DNA of 44,836 bases, taken from assembly GCA_045594885.1 (NCBI GenBank), contig JAZNZJ010000093.1, positions 1 through 44,836 on the forward strand. The letters are read 5' to 3'. Positions 1 to 7,998 of this stretch are shown here, piece after piece; the stretch's first letter is position 1, and the number at the start of each line of letters is the position of its first letter. The position numbers and the translations under genes are program-made. Below the pieces are notes generated by a model, which saw nothing but the letters and a program-made list of their open reading frames with translations, did no database searches and was not told the DNA's origin. This DNA is from Fimenecus sp045594885 (GTDB taxonomy: Bacteria > Bacillota > Clostridia > Oscillospirales > Acutalibacteraceae).

Positions 1-69
1 CGCCTGCGTTTGCAGTTTCCGCAGCGGGGGAGTTTGTCATATCTGCACAACACTCGGTCGCGTACAAAA

Positions 70-100
70 AAAAGAAGCTCTCCCGAAAATCGAGAGAGCA
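70..100 (-). terminator. Intrinsic terminator, second copy downstream of rpsI
   Basis: On the minus strand, arms at 78-87 and 91-100 form a 10-bp stem with one G-U wobble, followed by a U-rich run (plus-strand A run, 66-74). It lies just past a duplicated rpsI tail, mirroring the terminator after the real gene. Confidence 0.6.
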
Positions 101-118
101 TAAATAACAAATGAAATG

Positions 119-136
119 TTATCTCTTTGAGAACTG
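119..136 (-). repeat. Exact 18-bp duplicate of the rpsI 3' end
   Basis: These 18 bases are identical to 273-290, which encode the last residues (QFSKR) and stop codon of ribosomal protein S9. No intact second S9 reading frame precedes the copy, so it is a tail fragment only. Confidence 0.7.
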
Positions 137-220
137 TCGCAGCGTTAAGAAAACATTCCGGTGGAATGTTTTTAGCTGTGACCGCAACGGCTGTGCCGTG
201 AGGACCCGAAGTGGCTGACA

Positions 221-256
221 AAAAAAAACACACCTCCGAAAACTCGGAAGTGTGTA
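221..256 (-). terminator. rpsI intrinsic terminator
   Basis: On the minus strand a 12-bp stem (ACACACTTCCGA with its partner, one G-U wobble) is followed by nine U residues. It lies 17 bases beyond the rpsI stop and ends the rplM-rpsI transcript. Confidence 0.8.
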
Positions 257-272
257 ATAAGCGATAAACTGA

Positions 273-671
273 TTATCTCTTTGAGAACTGAGGTGCACGA
301 CGAGCGCCTTTGAGACCGTACTTCTTTCTTTCCTTCATTCTTGGGTCTCTTGTTAAGAAACCTGCCTTCTTGAGAGCTGGGCGAAGGTTTTCATCATACT
401 GAAGAAGTGCACGTGCAACACCGTGACGGATAGCACCAGCCTGACCTGTAACGCCACCACCGTTTACACGGCATACGATATCGAACTTATCAGCTGTTCC
501 TGTAAGAGCAAGAGGCTGACGAACGATGAGTTTAAGTGTTTCAAGACCGAAATAATCGTCGATATCTCTGTCATTGATTGTGATTTTGCCTGTACCTGCA
601 TATACACGTACACGAGCTACTGATTTCTTTCTTCTACCTGTACCGTAGAAAAATGGACTTGTTTCGTACAT
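273..671 (-). CDS. rpsI: 30S ribosomal protein S9
   Basis: Ribosomal protein S9 of the small subunit, whose basic C-terminal tail reaches the P-site tRNA. The 132-residue product has the family's normal length, the N-terminal GTGRRKKSVARV block, the central NGGGVTGQAGAIRHGVARAL segment and the invariant SKR C-terminus. The start is supported by AAGGGAGG a few bases upstream. It follows rplM by 18 bp, the standard L13-S9 operon of bacteria, and shares the rplM promoter. A strong terminator follows. The only oddity is an 18-bp duplicate of its 3' end further downstream. The identification is secure. Confidence 0.98.
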   Translation of the reverse strand: MYETSPFFYGTGRRKKSVARVRVYAGTGKITINDRDIDDYFGLETLKLIVRQPLALTGTADKFDIVCRVNGGGVTGQAGAIRHGVARALLQYDENLRPALKKAGFLTRDPRMKERKKYGLKGARRAPQFSKR

Positions 672-689
672 TTAAATAGCCTCCCTTTC

Positions 690-1118
690 TTAGAATTCTC
701 TTGTTTCTGGCTTCTGAGCAGCATGCTTGTGCTCTGCACCACGGTAAACACGAAGACGTGTAAGTGCCTGACGGCCGATTACTGTATCAGGAATCATACC
801 CTTAACTGCCTTTGTTACTGCGAACTCTGGCTTTGTCTTCATAAGAGTCTTATACTTAACTTCTTTCATGTTACCAACATAACCTGTGTGATGATAGTAC
901 ATTTTCTGTTCAAGCTTGTTACCTGTAAGAACAACCTTTTCTGCATTGATGATGATTACGTGGTCACCACAGTCTGCATTTGGTGTGAATGTTGGCTTGT
1001 GCTTACCTCTGAGGAGCACTGCAGCTTCAGCAGCTACTTTACCAAGAGTTTTGCCTGCTGCGTCAAGCACATACCAGTTACGGGTAATGTCGCCTTTTTT
1101 TGGCATATAAGTTGACAT
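690..1118 (-). CDS. rplM: 50S ribosomal protein L13
   Basis: Ribosomal protein L13 of the large subunit. The 142-residue product has the typical length and motifs: W-Y-V-L-D-A near residue 15, the GKHKPTFTP and CGDHVIIINA segments, and the C-terminal RLRVYRGAEHKHAAQKP block. The ATG is preceded by GGGAGGAT. It is the first gene of the rplM-rpsI operon, read from a near-consensus promoter at 1160-1188. The leader is only about 35 nt, so there is little room for a long structured autoregulatory leader of the kind known for some L13 operons. Confidence 0.98.
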   Translation of the reverse strand: MSTYMPKKGDITRNWYVLDAAGKTLGKVAAEAAVLLRGKHKPTFTPNADCGDHVIIINAEKVVLTGNKLEQKMYYHHTGYVGNMKEVKYKTLMKTKPEFAVTKAVKGMIPDTVIGRQALTRLRVYRGAEHKHAAQKPETREF

Positions 1119-1159
1119 AGAACTTATCCTCCCATAAAATTAATTTTCATTGCTCGAAG

Positions 1160-1188
1160 ATTATAACAAAGCAAAATATAAAAGTCAA
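1160..1188 (-). promoter_or_regulatory. rplM-rpsI promoter
   Basis: Minus-strand TTGACT (1183-1188) and TATAAT (1160-1165) are separated by 17 bp, placing the start of transcription near 1153, about 35 nt before the rplM ATG. Confidence 0.75.
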
Positions 1189-1293
1189 CACATTTTTTTG
1201 AATTTTTAATGAGATAAATACAAATCTCTATTTTTCTCTTTTTTTCTTATTTTTTCATATATTTTTCTATTTTATTATTTTTAAAAATATTTG

Positions 1294-1322
1294 TTTACAT
1301 TTTACTAATATTGATATAAAAT
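1294..1322 (+). promoter_or_regulatory. Promoter of the ttcA-like gene
   Basis: TTTACA (1294-1299) and TAAAAT (1317-1322) are 17 bp apart. Transcription would begin near 1329, so the repeat at 1350-1404 lies inside the 5' untranslated leader. Confidence 0.5.
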
Positions 1323-1349
1323 GTTGGTAAAGTATTACAATAAACAAAA

Positions 1350-1404
1350 CGTGGTGGAATCCATTCACCGCAAGCGGTTCACCTCCCTTTAATAAAGGAG
1401 GTTG
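1350..1404. repeat. Dispersed palindromic repeat, copy 1
   Basis: A segment of two small palindromes (CACCGCAAGCGGT, then CCTCCCTTTAATAAAGGAGG) matches in order and spacing a copy at 43372-43426. It carries the GGAGG that serves as ribosome site for the gene at 1418, and the preceding CCTCC is complementary to that site. Confidence 0.6.
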
Positions 1405-1417
1405 TTGAGAGGTTATT

Positions 1418-2143
1418 ATGCAGAAATTGTTAAGTCTTGTTCGTGCAGGTATTGATAAATACAATATGATTGAAGACGGTGACAGGATTGCTGTCTGTGT
1501 TTCAGGTGGCAAAGACAGTGTCGTTATGCTTTTATGCCTTATTAATCTCAAGATTTTTTACCCTAAAAAATTTGAACTCTGTGCTGTAACTCTTGACCCG
1601 CAATTCAACAATGAATGTGCCGATTATTCTGAAATTGAGGAAATCTGCAAAAAACACGATATACCATATATAATAAAGAGAACCGAACTCTATCACATTA
1701 TATTTGAAGAGCGAAAAGAGAGTAATCCTTGTAGTTTATGCGCCCGAATGCGTCGTGGACTTTTACACGACACCGCAAAAGAATTGAATTGCAATAAAAT
1801 TGCATTGGGACATCATATGGACGATGCGGCTGAAACCTTTATTATGAATTTATTCGGCAACGGCAGGGCTGAATGCTTCTCACCTGTTTCATATCTTTCA
1901 AGAAAAGATTTATATATGATTAGACCAATGATTTTTGCATTTGAAAACGATATAACGAGAGTGGCAAATAAAGAGAATGTGCCCATAGTTGAAAGTCGTT
2001 GTCCCGCTGACGAAAAGACAAACCGTGAAGACACAAAAAAACTGCTTTTAGAATTAGAAAAGAGATACCCTGCACTCCGCCAAAAGATTGTTGGGGGTAT
2101 GCAACGTGGAAATATTAGCGGCTGGGGAATTGACGAAGGCTGA
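1418..2143 (+). CDS. ttcA: TtcA-family tRNA 2-thiocytidine synthase-like protein
   Basis: PP-loop ATPase of the TtcA family, which puts sulfur on C32 of tRNA using an iron-sulfur cluster. The 241-residue product shows the ATP-binding SGGKDS loop at 29-34, the CSLC pair at 105-108 and a third cysteine near 195 (SRCPADEK), matching the three cluster ligands known for TtcA, plus the GHHMDDAAET segment. The C-terminal extension of proteobacterial TtcA is shorter here. The start is fixed by AAAGGAGG about 17 bases upstream and a weaker GAGAGG closer in. It is transcribed alone, divergent from rplM. Family membership is clear; the exact modified base is inferred, since related PP-loop clades exist in Firmicutes. 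Confidence 0.85.
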   Translation: MQKLLSLVRAGIDKYNMIEDGDRIAVCVSGGKDSVVMLLCLINLKIFYPKKFELCAVTLDPQFNNECADYSEIEEICKKHDIPYIIKRTELYHIIFEERKESNPCSLCARMRRGLLHDTAKELNCNKIALGHHMDDAAETFIMNLFGNGRAECFSPVSYLSRKDLYMIRPMIFAFENDITRVANKENVPIVESRCPADEKTNREDTKKLLLELEKRYPALRQKIVGGMQRGNISGWGIDEG

Positions 2144-2233
2144 ATTCGTAATGCTTAATGCGTAATTATTTCATTCCTTTCCCTTAAAGCAAAAACAATA
2201 CACTTTTACAATACCAAATTATGTATAAAATTG

Positions 2234-2262
2234 TTGAAATCGGTATAACAATATGATAAAAT
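2234..2262 (+). promoter_or_regulatory. Promoter of the DUF975 gene
   Basis: TTGAAA (2234-2239) and TAAAAT (2257-2262) are separated by 17 bp, about 25-30 nt before the GGGAGG ribosome site. Confidence 0.55.
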
Positions 2263-2291
2263 TATACTAATATAAAAAGGGAGGGTTTAAA

Positions 2292-3179
2292 ATGGATATC
2301 CTTAACAGAAAGCTTATTAAAGCAGAGGCAAAAGCATTTATAAGTCAAGACAAAAAATGGCTCACAATGGGTCTTGCTTGTCTTCCTTTAATGTTGATTA
2401 ACGAAGCTTTATCGGGCAAATTTAATTTCGCAATCAATTTCAATGAAAATGGTGATGTTTCTTCTTCAAACTTTTCAAGCGGTACCAGTATTATAACTTG
2501 GTTACTTCTTCCCTTTATGGTTGGTATGGCAGGTTATTTTCTCAATCACCTCCGCGGTGCAAATCCTGATTGGAAGAGTCTTTACCGTGAGGGTCTTGAT
2601 AATTACGGTAACTATCTTAAAGTTACTATTATAACAGAAATTATCACAGTTTTATGGACACTTTTATTCATTGTTCCCGGCATTATAAAAATGCTCGAAT
2701 ACTTTTTTGTAAATCAAATAATTCACGATAACCCTGACTTAGACCACAAAGAAGCTAGGGATTTAAGCAAACGAATGACTGACGGTTTCAAACTTGACCT
2801 TTTTGTTATGGAACTTTCATTCTTCTTTTGGATTTTGCTCGTTGGTCTTACATTCGGTATTGCGTATATCTATGTTGCACCTTATATGAATTGCACAGTT
2901 GCAATGTATTATGAAAATCTTAAACACAATGCAATTACAACCGGTGTGGCAAGACCTGAAGAATTTGGTATTCTTCCCATTCAGGAAGAAACAACAGAAA
3001 ACGGATATGAAATCCCCGTTGTTCCTTCATATGCAGAAGAAATTGTTACAGAACCTTCAGTAGAAGTTATTGAAGAGAATTCTGAAGAAATAAGAGAAAA
3101 TCCTGTTGTCGAAGATGAAATAATTGAAAACACAGTTGTTGAAGAAAACGTCGAAGAAGATACAGATACAGAAGAATAA
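2292..3179 (+). CDS. DUF975 family integral membrane protein
   Basis: Predicted polytopic membrane protein of the DUF975 family, of unknown function. In its 295 residues are hydrophobic segments near 27-37, 68-86, 111-130 and 172-196. The family hallmarks are visible: the IVPGIIKMLEYFF stretch, the DLSKRMTDGFKLDLFVMELSFFFW block and the GIAYIYVAPYMNCTVAMYYE segment. After about residue 215 comes a long acidic, Glu-rich tail that ends the protein and is probably cytoplasmic and disordered. GGGAGGG precedes the ATG. It has its own promoter and is followed, after a 65-bp gap containing an 8-bp-stem hairpin (3185-3219), by apgM. Confidence 0.8.
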   Translation: MDILNRKLIKAEAKAFISQDKKWLTMGLACLPLMLINEALSGKFNFAINFNENGDVSSSNFSSGTSIITWLLLPFMVGMAGYFLNHLRGANPDWKSLYREGLDNYGNYLKVTIITEIITVLWTLLFIVPGIIKMLEYFFVNQIIHDNPDLDHKEARDLSKRMTDGFKLDLFVMELSFFFWILLVGLTFGIAYIYVAPYMNCTVAMYYENLKHNAITTGVARPEEFGILPIQEETTENGYEIPVVPSYAEEIVTEPSVEVIEENSEEIRENPVVEDEIIENTVVEENVEEDTDTEE

Positions 3180-3184
3180 AATCG

Positions 3185-3219
3185 AGAATCGGGCATTTAA
3201 AATTTTAGTGTCCGATTCT
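3185..3219 (+). terminator. Hairpin after the DUF975 gene
   Basis: AGAATCGG (3185-3192) pairs with CCGATTCT (3212-3219). No strong T run follows, so it may be a weak terminator or a processing/stability hairpin ahead of apgM. Confidence 0.35.
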
Positions 3220-3244
3220 ATTATCATATTTTGGAGGCATTTAT

Positions 3245-4453
3245 ATGAAATATGTTGTTGTTTTATATGACGGAATGGCGGACTATCCCGTTCCTCAGTT
3301 TGACGGCAAAACGCCAATGATGTTGGCAAATAAACCAAACTTTGATGCACTTGCTAAAAAAGGTACAGTTGGTCTTGTTAAAACCGTACCCGACGGAATG
3401 AAGCCCGGTAGTGACGTTGCAAATATGAGTGTTATGGGATTTGACCCATCAATTTACTATACCGGCAGAAGTCCACTCGAGGCTGCAAGTATTGGTGTTG
3501 ACCTTAAAGACACCGATGTTACACTCCGTTGCAATATCGTTACTCTTTCTGATGAAGAAAACTATGAAGACAAAACAATGGTTGACTACTGTGCAGACGA
3601 TATTTCGACTGCAGAAGCTGAAAAGATTATTGCAACAGTACAAGAGCATTTTGGTAACGATATTTACAAGTTTTACAGTGGCGTAAGCTACCGTCATTGT
3701 CTTGTATGGAATAACGGAACAACAGATTTAGGAAATATGACTCCCCCACACGATATTTCAGGCAGAGTTGTTGGCGAATATCTTTCAACAAGCGAAAACG
3801 CAACTGATTTAATCAGAATGATGAAAGAGAGTTATGATTTACTTAAAGACCACCCTGTAAACCTTGAGAGAATCAAAAACGGCAAACGTCCTGCTAACTC
3901 AATTTGGCTTTGGGGCGAGGGCAAAAAGCCTGCACTTTCACCATTTGAAGAGCTTTATGGCATCAAGGGTGCAGTAATTTCTGCGGTTGACCTGCTTAAA
4001 GGTATCGGCAAATGTGCAAAAATGGAAACGCCCGACGTGGAGGGTGCAACGGGATACATTGACACCAACTTTGTTGGCAAGGCACAGGCTGCAGTTGAGT
4101 CACTTAAAAACGGTTGTGACTATGCATATATTCACATTGAAGCCCCCGACGAATGTGGTCACAGACGTGAGGCTGAAAACAAAGTGCGTGCAATTGAGAT
4201 TATTGACGAGCAGGTACTCCCGATTATATTTGACGGATTAAAGGATTATGATGACTACAAGATTATGATTCTTCCCGACCACCCAACACCTATTGTTACT
4301 GCAACTCATGCATCCGACCCCGTACCATTTATGATTTATCATAAGAATAATGAGGTAAATGGTGTCGATACAATCAATGAAGAAACTGCAAAGGCAACGG
4401 GACTTTTCGTTGAAAGTGGCGTAGCACTTATGAAGAAATTTTTGGAGGACTGA
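3245..4453 (+). CDS. apgM: Cofactor-independent phosphoglycerate mutase, archaeal type (ApgM/COG3635)
   Basis: Alkaline-phosphatase-superfamily enzyme of the archaeal-type 2,3-bisphosphoglycerate-independent phosphoglycerate mutase family. The 402-residue product has the N-terminal metal aspartate (LYDGMADY, about residue 9), the GSDVANMSVMG nucleophile block (Ser near 62), AASIGVDL, HIEAPDECGHR and the C-terminal LPDHPTPI metal motif. GGAGG lies shortly before the ATG. Members of this family in several anaerobes sit with threonine and methionine genes and have been proposed as functional analogues of homoserine kinase. Here metY follows by 5 bp, which favours that role, but the sequence cannot decide between mutase and kinase-like activity. 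Confidence 0.85.
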   Translation: MKYVVVLYDGMADYPVPQFDGKTPMMLANKPNFDALAKKGTVGLVKTVPDGMKPGSDVANMSVMGFDPSIYYTGRSPLEAASIGVDLKDTDVTLRCNIVTLSDEENYEDKTMVDYCADDISTAEAEKIIATVQEHFGNDIYKFYSGVSYRHCLVWNNGTTDLGNMTPPHDISGRVVGEYLSTSENATDLIRMMKESYDLLKDHPVNLERIKNGKRPANSIWLWGEGKKPALSPFEELYGIKGAVISAVDLLKGIGKCAKMETPDVEGATGYIDTNFVGKAQAAVESLKNGCDYAYIHIEAPDECGHRREAENKVRAIEIIDEQVLPIIFDGLKDYDDYKIMILPDHPTPIVTATHASDPVPFMIYHKNNEVNGVDTINEETAKATGLFVESGVALMKKFLED

Positions 4454-4458
4454 TTAAA

Positions 4459-5730
4459 ATGGCATATAAAATAGAAACTAACTGCGTACAGGGAGCTTAC
4501 AGACCAAAAAATGGTGAACCAAGAGTGCTCCCTATCAATCAGAGTACAACATTCAAATATGATACAAGTGAGGCTATGGCAAAGCTTTTTGACCTTGAGC
4601 CAGGCTATATGTACACCCGTCTTGCAAACCCTACAAGTGATGCGGTTGCACAGAAAATCACAATGCTTGAGGGTGGTGTTGCAGGTGTACTCACATCTTC
4701 AGGTCAAGCTGCAAACTTCTTTTCGCTCATTAATATTATGGGTGCGGGCGACCACTTTGTAAGTGCCGCAACAATTTACGGCGGTACAATCAACCTTTTC
4801 AATGTTACAATGAGAAAATTGGGCATTGAGGTAACCTTCGTTGACCCAAATGCAAGTGAAGAAGAAATTCAGGCTGCTTTCAAGCCCAATACAAAGGCAC
4901 TTTTTGGTGAAACAATAGCAAACCCATCACTTGACATTCTCGACATTGAGAAATTCGCAAAGATTGCACACGCAAATGGTGTTCCGCTCATCGTTGACAA
5001 CACATTCCCAACACCCATTAACTGCCGTCCATTTGAATTTGGTGCTGACATTGTTACGCATTCAACAACAAAGTATATGGAAGGTCACGCAAATATCATT
5101 GGTGGTGCTGTTATTGACAGCGGTAATTTTAATTGGGAACAGAATGATAAATTCCCCGGACTTACTCAGCCCGATGAAAGCTATCACGGTGCAGTTTATA
5201 CAAAGGATTTCGGCAAGGCAGGTTATGTTACAAAGATTGTTGCACAGCTTCTTCGTGACTACGGCTCAACTCCTGCACCACAGAATTCATACTATCTCAA
5301 TTTAGGTCTTGAAACACTTCATCTTCGTATGGAAAGACATTGCTCTAATGCTCTTGCAGTTGCAAAATATCTTGAAGCAAATGACAAGATTTCTTGGGTT
5401 AACTACCCTGCTCTTCCCGACAACAAGTATTATGACCTTGTACAGAAATATATGCCAAAGGGCACTTGCGGTGTTGTTTCATTCGGTGTTAAGGGTGGCA
5501 GAGCTGCTGCAGAGAAATTTATGAATTCTCTTAAACTTGCGGCAGTTGTTACTCACGTTGCAGACGCAAGAACTTGTGTGCTTCACCCTGCTTCATCAAC
5601 TCACAGACAATTAAGCGACCAAGAACTTGTTGAATGTGGTGTATCACCCGACTTAATCAGATTTTCAGTCGGTATTGAAAATGTTGAGGATATTATCGCA
5701 GATATTGAACAGGCACTTGCTAATATATAA
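4459..5730 (+). CDS. metY: O-acetylhomoserine sulfhydrylase (PLP-dependent)
   Basis: Cys/Met-metabolism PLP enzyme that makes homocysteine from O-acetylhomoserine and sulfide. The 423-residue length fits MetY rather than the shorter cystathionine enzymes. The PLP lysine is in HSTTKYMEGH (K205), with the cofactor-binding SSGQAA (81-86) and VDNTFPTP (179-186) segments. The C-terminal half contains the RTCVLHPASSTHRQ substrate-binding block. Its ribosome site GGAGG is inside the last codons of apgM and only 5 bp separate the genes, so they are co-transcribed and probably translationally coupled. A strong terminator follows. Confidence 0.93.
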   Translation: MAYKIETNCVQGAYRPKNGEPRVLPINQSTTFKYDTSEAMAKLFDLEPGYMYTRLANPTSDAVAQKITMLEGGVAGVLTSSGQAANFFSLINIMGAGDHFVSAATIYGGTINLFNVTMRKLGIEVTFVDPNASEEEIQAAFKPNTKALFGETIANPSLDILDIEKFAKIAHANGVPLIVDNTFPTPINCRPFEFGADIVTHSTTKYMEGHANIIGGAVIDSGNFNWEQNDKFPGLTQPDESYHGAVYTKDFGKAGYVTKIVAQLLRDYGSTPAPQNSYYLNLGLETLHLRMERHCSNALAVAKYLEANDKISWVNYPALPDNKYYDLVQKYMPKGTCGVVSFGVKGGRAAAEKFMNSLKLAAVVTHVADARTCVLHPASSTHRQLSDQELVECGVSPDLIRFSVGIENVEDIIADIEQALANI

Positions 5731-5743
5731 ATTCACAAAAATT

Positions 5744-5772
5744 AAAGGGACGATTCATCGTCCCTTTTTTTC
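5744..5772 (+). terminator. metY terminator
   Basis: A 10-bp stem AAAGGGACGA / TCGTCCCTTT with a TTCA loop is followed by T residues. It touches the stop codon of the convergent XRE gene and probably works for both strands. The GGGACGAT stem recurs at 6652 and 42188. Confidence 0.85.
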
Positions 5773-6553
5773 ATTCTTCAACAAACATAAAATCTGTTGC
5801 ATGATAATATGGATTTGATTTTTCTACAAATATGTTAACAAAATCCTCGTCATATATTGGAACATAATAATCTACGTCCTTAATGGTAAACTTATATCTT
5901 TTTGCGTTAGTTTCAGCACCAAAAAATATATTGATATTCTCGTCACACCAACGCGTTGAATACAATCCTAATTCCGAAATATCGACACTTGTTCCACCCA
6001 TAAACTCCATTCTGGTTTCAAACAAGTCATTTTGTTTAAAAAATGCCATATGTGCTTTTTCGTCATCGTGATATAGATATGCAGTGTACTCACCTTGCAC
6101 CTCATATTTACTGCAAGCATACTGAAAAACATTTTCAACATCTAACACATCACGGAAGATAACCTTAATAGCAAAGTCATCGTTAACCGCTATTGAGTTT
6201 GTGTATTCATAAATAGGATAAGACACGAAAATACTTATTAGTAAAACCAGTGCAAGAATCAATGCCAATATTTTTTTAGATTTTGTTTTTTTCAGTGTCT
6301 TTACGATAATTTCATTTGATGCGGTTGAAATTTCTTTTTCGCTGATTTTTTCACCATTAAGAATTTCAGTCACTGAAACACCTAATTCTTCAGCGAGTGG
6401 AATCAACATTGACACGTCAGGTGAACTTCTACCCGTTTCCCACTTTGAAACAGCTTTATCGGTAATATTAAGTTTTTCAGCTAAGTCTTTTTGGCTGTAA
6501 CCTAATTCTTTTCTGCGTTCCGCTATGAATCTGCCGGTTTTATTGTTATCCAT
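5771..6553 (-). CDS. XRE-family regulator with membrane anchor
   Basis: Transcriptional regulator with an N-terminal Cro/C1-type helix-turn-helix (about residues 6-62; GYSQKDLAEKLNITDKAVSKWETGRSSP is the core region), a linker, one transmembrane helix near 93-117 (ILALILALVLLISIFVSYPI) and an extracytoplasmic domain of about 140 residues of unknown fold. This layout suggests a surface-signal-responsive DNA-binding protein. GGAGG lies before the ATG. It is monocistronic, convergent with metY and downstream of upp in the same direction but behind the upp terminator. No target can be named; autoregulation is possible. Confidence 0.85.
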   Translation of the reverse strand: MDNNKTGRFIAERRKELGYSQKDLAEKLNITDKAVSKWETGRSSPDVSMLIPLAEELGVSVTEILNGEKISEKEISTASNEIIVKTLKKTKSKKILALILALVLLISIFVSYPIYEYTNSIAVNDDFAIKVIFRDVLDVENVFQYACSKYEVQGEYTAYLYHDDEKAHMAFFKQNDLFETRMEFMGGTSVDISELGLYSTRWCDENINIFFGAETNAKRYKFTIKDVDYYVPIYDEDFVNIFVEKSNPYYHATDFMFVEE

Positions 6554-6643
6554 AATATCTACCTCCTGACTTTAAAATAACACAAATCAGCTAAAAAGTC
6601 ACCCTACCATCAGTAGAATACATAATAAAAAGTGCAGAATAAT

Positions 6644-6673
6644 AAAAAAACGGGACGATGTGGGCATCGTCCC
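6644..6673 (-). terminator. upp terminator
   Basis: On the minus strand GGGACGATG (6665-6673) pairs with the arm at 6652-6660, and a U run follows (plus-strand A run 6644-6650). The stem belongs to the GGGACGAT hairpin family seen three times in the window. Confidence 0.8.
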
Positions 6674-6701
6674 CTACAAATATATTTTTTTAGTTTGCTT
6701 T

Positions 6702-7376
6702 TTATGGTTTTGCGGGTCTTGCGGGCTTATAACTGCAAGTTCCACAAATTCTGTCGCCTGCATCACCTGCGGCAGTTACGATATAACCGTCTTTATTAAG
6801 TCCTGTTGGAATATACTGTGCTGCATAAATCTTAACATCGGGGTGCTTTTCGTAAAGAAGCTTAACTCCCACATCAGATGCAAAAATGCACATAACCTTG
6901 ATATTTGTGCAACCCTCTTTTTTAAGGTAATCAATTGACGCATCAACACTACCGCCTGTTGCAAGTGCGGGGTCAACAATGACTACAGGTCCGTTTGTTA
7001 TATCAACGGGCATTTTATAGTAATATGTTACCGGCAACAAGGTTTTTTCATCTCTGTAAAGACCGATATGACCTACCTTTGCAGTTGGTGAAAGTCTGCG
7101 AAGACCGTCAACCATACCGAGTCCTGCACGAAGAATTGGAACAATAGTAAAGTCCTCTGCAAGTACGGGAGAATCAAAATCTGCAAGTGGTGCTTTTATT
7201 GGTACTAACTTTGTTTTAAGGTCTTTGAGTGCTTCATAACCCATAAGCATTGTAAGCTCGTCCACAATTTCGCAAAATTCCTTTGAGCCTGTGTTGATGT
7301 CACAAAGGTGAGTTACTTTATGTGCAACTAATGGGTGGTCATTGAAGCTTGTTAAATTCTTTGTAAAGTCTGACAT
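6702..7376 (-). CDS. upp: Uracil phosphoribosyltransferase
   Basis: Converts uracil and PRPP to UMP in pyrimidine salvage. The 224-residue product has the PRPP-binding loop VVIVDPALATGGS (131-143), the uracil-site region GYIVTAAGDAGDR near the C-terminus and the PILRAGLGM segment (80-88). It is slightly longer than the usual 208 residues because of a Lys/Pro-rich C-terminal tail (SYKPARPAKP). The family's usual PGLGDAGDR reads TAAGDAGDR here, a mild deviation. A promoter lies at 7411-7439 and a terminator follows. The uracil permease gene is 0.8 kb away on the other strand, so uptake and salvage are encoded nearby. Confidence 0.95.
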   Translation of the reverse strand: MSDFTKNLTSFNDHPLVAHKVTHLCDINTGSKEFCEIVDELTMLMGYEALKDLKTKLVPIKAPLADFDSPVLAEDFTIVPILRAGLGMVDGLRRLSPTAKVGHIGLYRDEKTLLPVTYYYKMPVDITNGPVVIVDPALATGGSVDASIDYLKKEGCTNIKVMCIFASDVGVKLLYEKHPDVKIYAAQYIPTGLNKDGYIVTAAGDAGDRICGTCSYKPARPAKP

Positions 7377-7410
7377 ATTACGCCCTCATTTCAACTTTTA
7401 TTTCACAAAT

Positions 7411-7439
7411 AGCATACCATATTTTTATGCATTTGGCAA
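7411..7439 (-). promoter_or_regulatory. upp promoter
   Basis: Minus-strand TTGCCA (7434-7439) and TATGCT (7411-7416) are 17 bp apart, about 40 bp before the upp ATG. Confidence 0.5.
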
Positions 7440-7461
7440 GAAAATAATAAAATACTGTCAA

Positions 7462-7490
7462 TTGACACATAAAAGTGGCTATGATATAAT
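7462..7490 (+). promoter_or_regulatory. Consensus promoter of the DUF523 gene
   Basis: Perfect TTGACA (7462-7467) and TATAAT (7485-7490) with a 17-bp spacer. A TAAGGAG ribosome site and the ATG follow about 25-40 bp on. Confidence 0.85.
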
Positions 7491-7528
7491 TTTTTTGAAA
7501 AATACACATTATTTTAAGGAGATAAATT

Positions 7529-7975
7529 ATGGCAAAGATTATCGTCAGCGGTTGTCTTATGGGCTGTGATTGCCGTTACAAAGGTGACAACTGTAAATGT
7601 GAAGAATTATTGGCATTGGCAGAAAATCACACTCTTATTCCCGTTTGTCCCGAACAATTGGGCGGACTTAAAACTCCACGCCACCCTGCTGAAATTGTGG
7701 GTGACAAGGTAATTAGCAATCACGGAAAAGACGTAACATATGAATACACAAAGGGTGCAGAAATGGCTTTGTATATTGCGAAAGTCAACAATGCCGATTT
7801 TGTTGTTTTTAAGGCTAACAGTCCTTCTTGTGGTAAAGGTGTAATTTATGACGGAACATTCACCGGTAACAAAACCGAAGGTAATGGTATTGCTGCCCAA
7901 ATGTTCTTAAATGAAGGATATTCAGTTTTTACTGAAAATGAAATTGACGAATTAAAAAAAATTCTTGATAATTAG
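7529..7975 (+). CDS. DUF523 family protein
   Basis: Small protein of the widespread DUF523 family, of unknown biochemical role. The 148 residues show the family pattern: SGCLMGCDCRYKG at the N-terminus, CPEQLGGLKTPRHPAEI in the middle and the FKANSPSCGKGVIYDGTF block. Several conserved cysteines (in GCLMGCDC, CPEQ and PSCG) suggest a metal or redox centre, but that is inference. TAAGGAG precedes the ATG. The gene is monocistronic from a perfect promoter, so expression should be high and constitutive unless a repressor acts. Confidence 0.88.
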   Translation: MAKIIVSGCLMGCDCRYKGDNCKCEELLALAENHTLIPVCPEQLGGLKTPRHPAEIVGDKVISNHGKDVTYEYTKGAEMALYIAKVNNADFVVFKANSPSCGKGVIYDGTFTGNKTEGNGIAAQMFLNEGYSVFTENEIDELKKILDN

Positions 7976-7998
7976 TATTCGACTTTTCAGCAAAATTA

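Larger units (their letters stand above)
1..272. other. Non-coding stretch downstream of rpsI
   Basis: No convincing gene is seen here. The stretch holds two minus-strand intrinsic terminators (78-100 and 221-256), a short hairpin with arms at 150-159 and 163-172 followed by T residues on the plus strand, and an 18-bp copy (119-136) of the rpsI 3' end. Positions 1-60 are richer in G+C than the rest and were not identified. Confidence 0.6.

Noticed and set aside
723..1115. Long plus-strand open frame opposite rplM
   Set aside because: It is antisense to a conserved ribosomal protein gene, Cys-rich in an unnatural way, and has no ribosome site.
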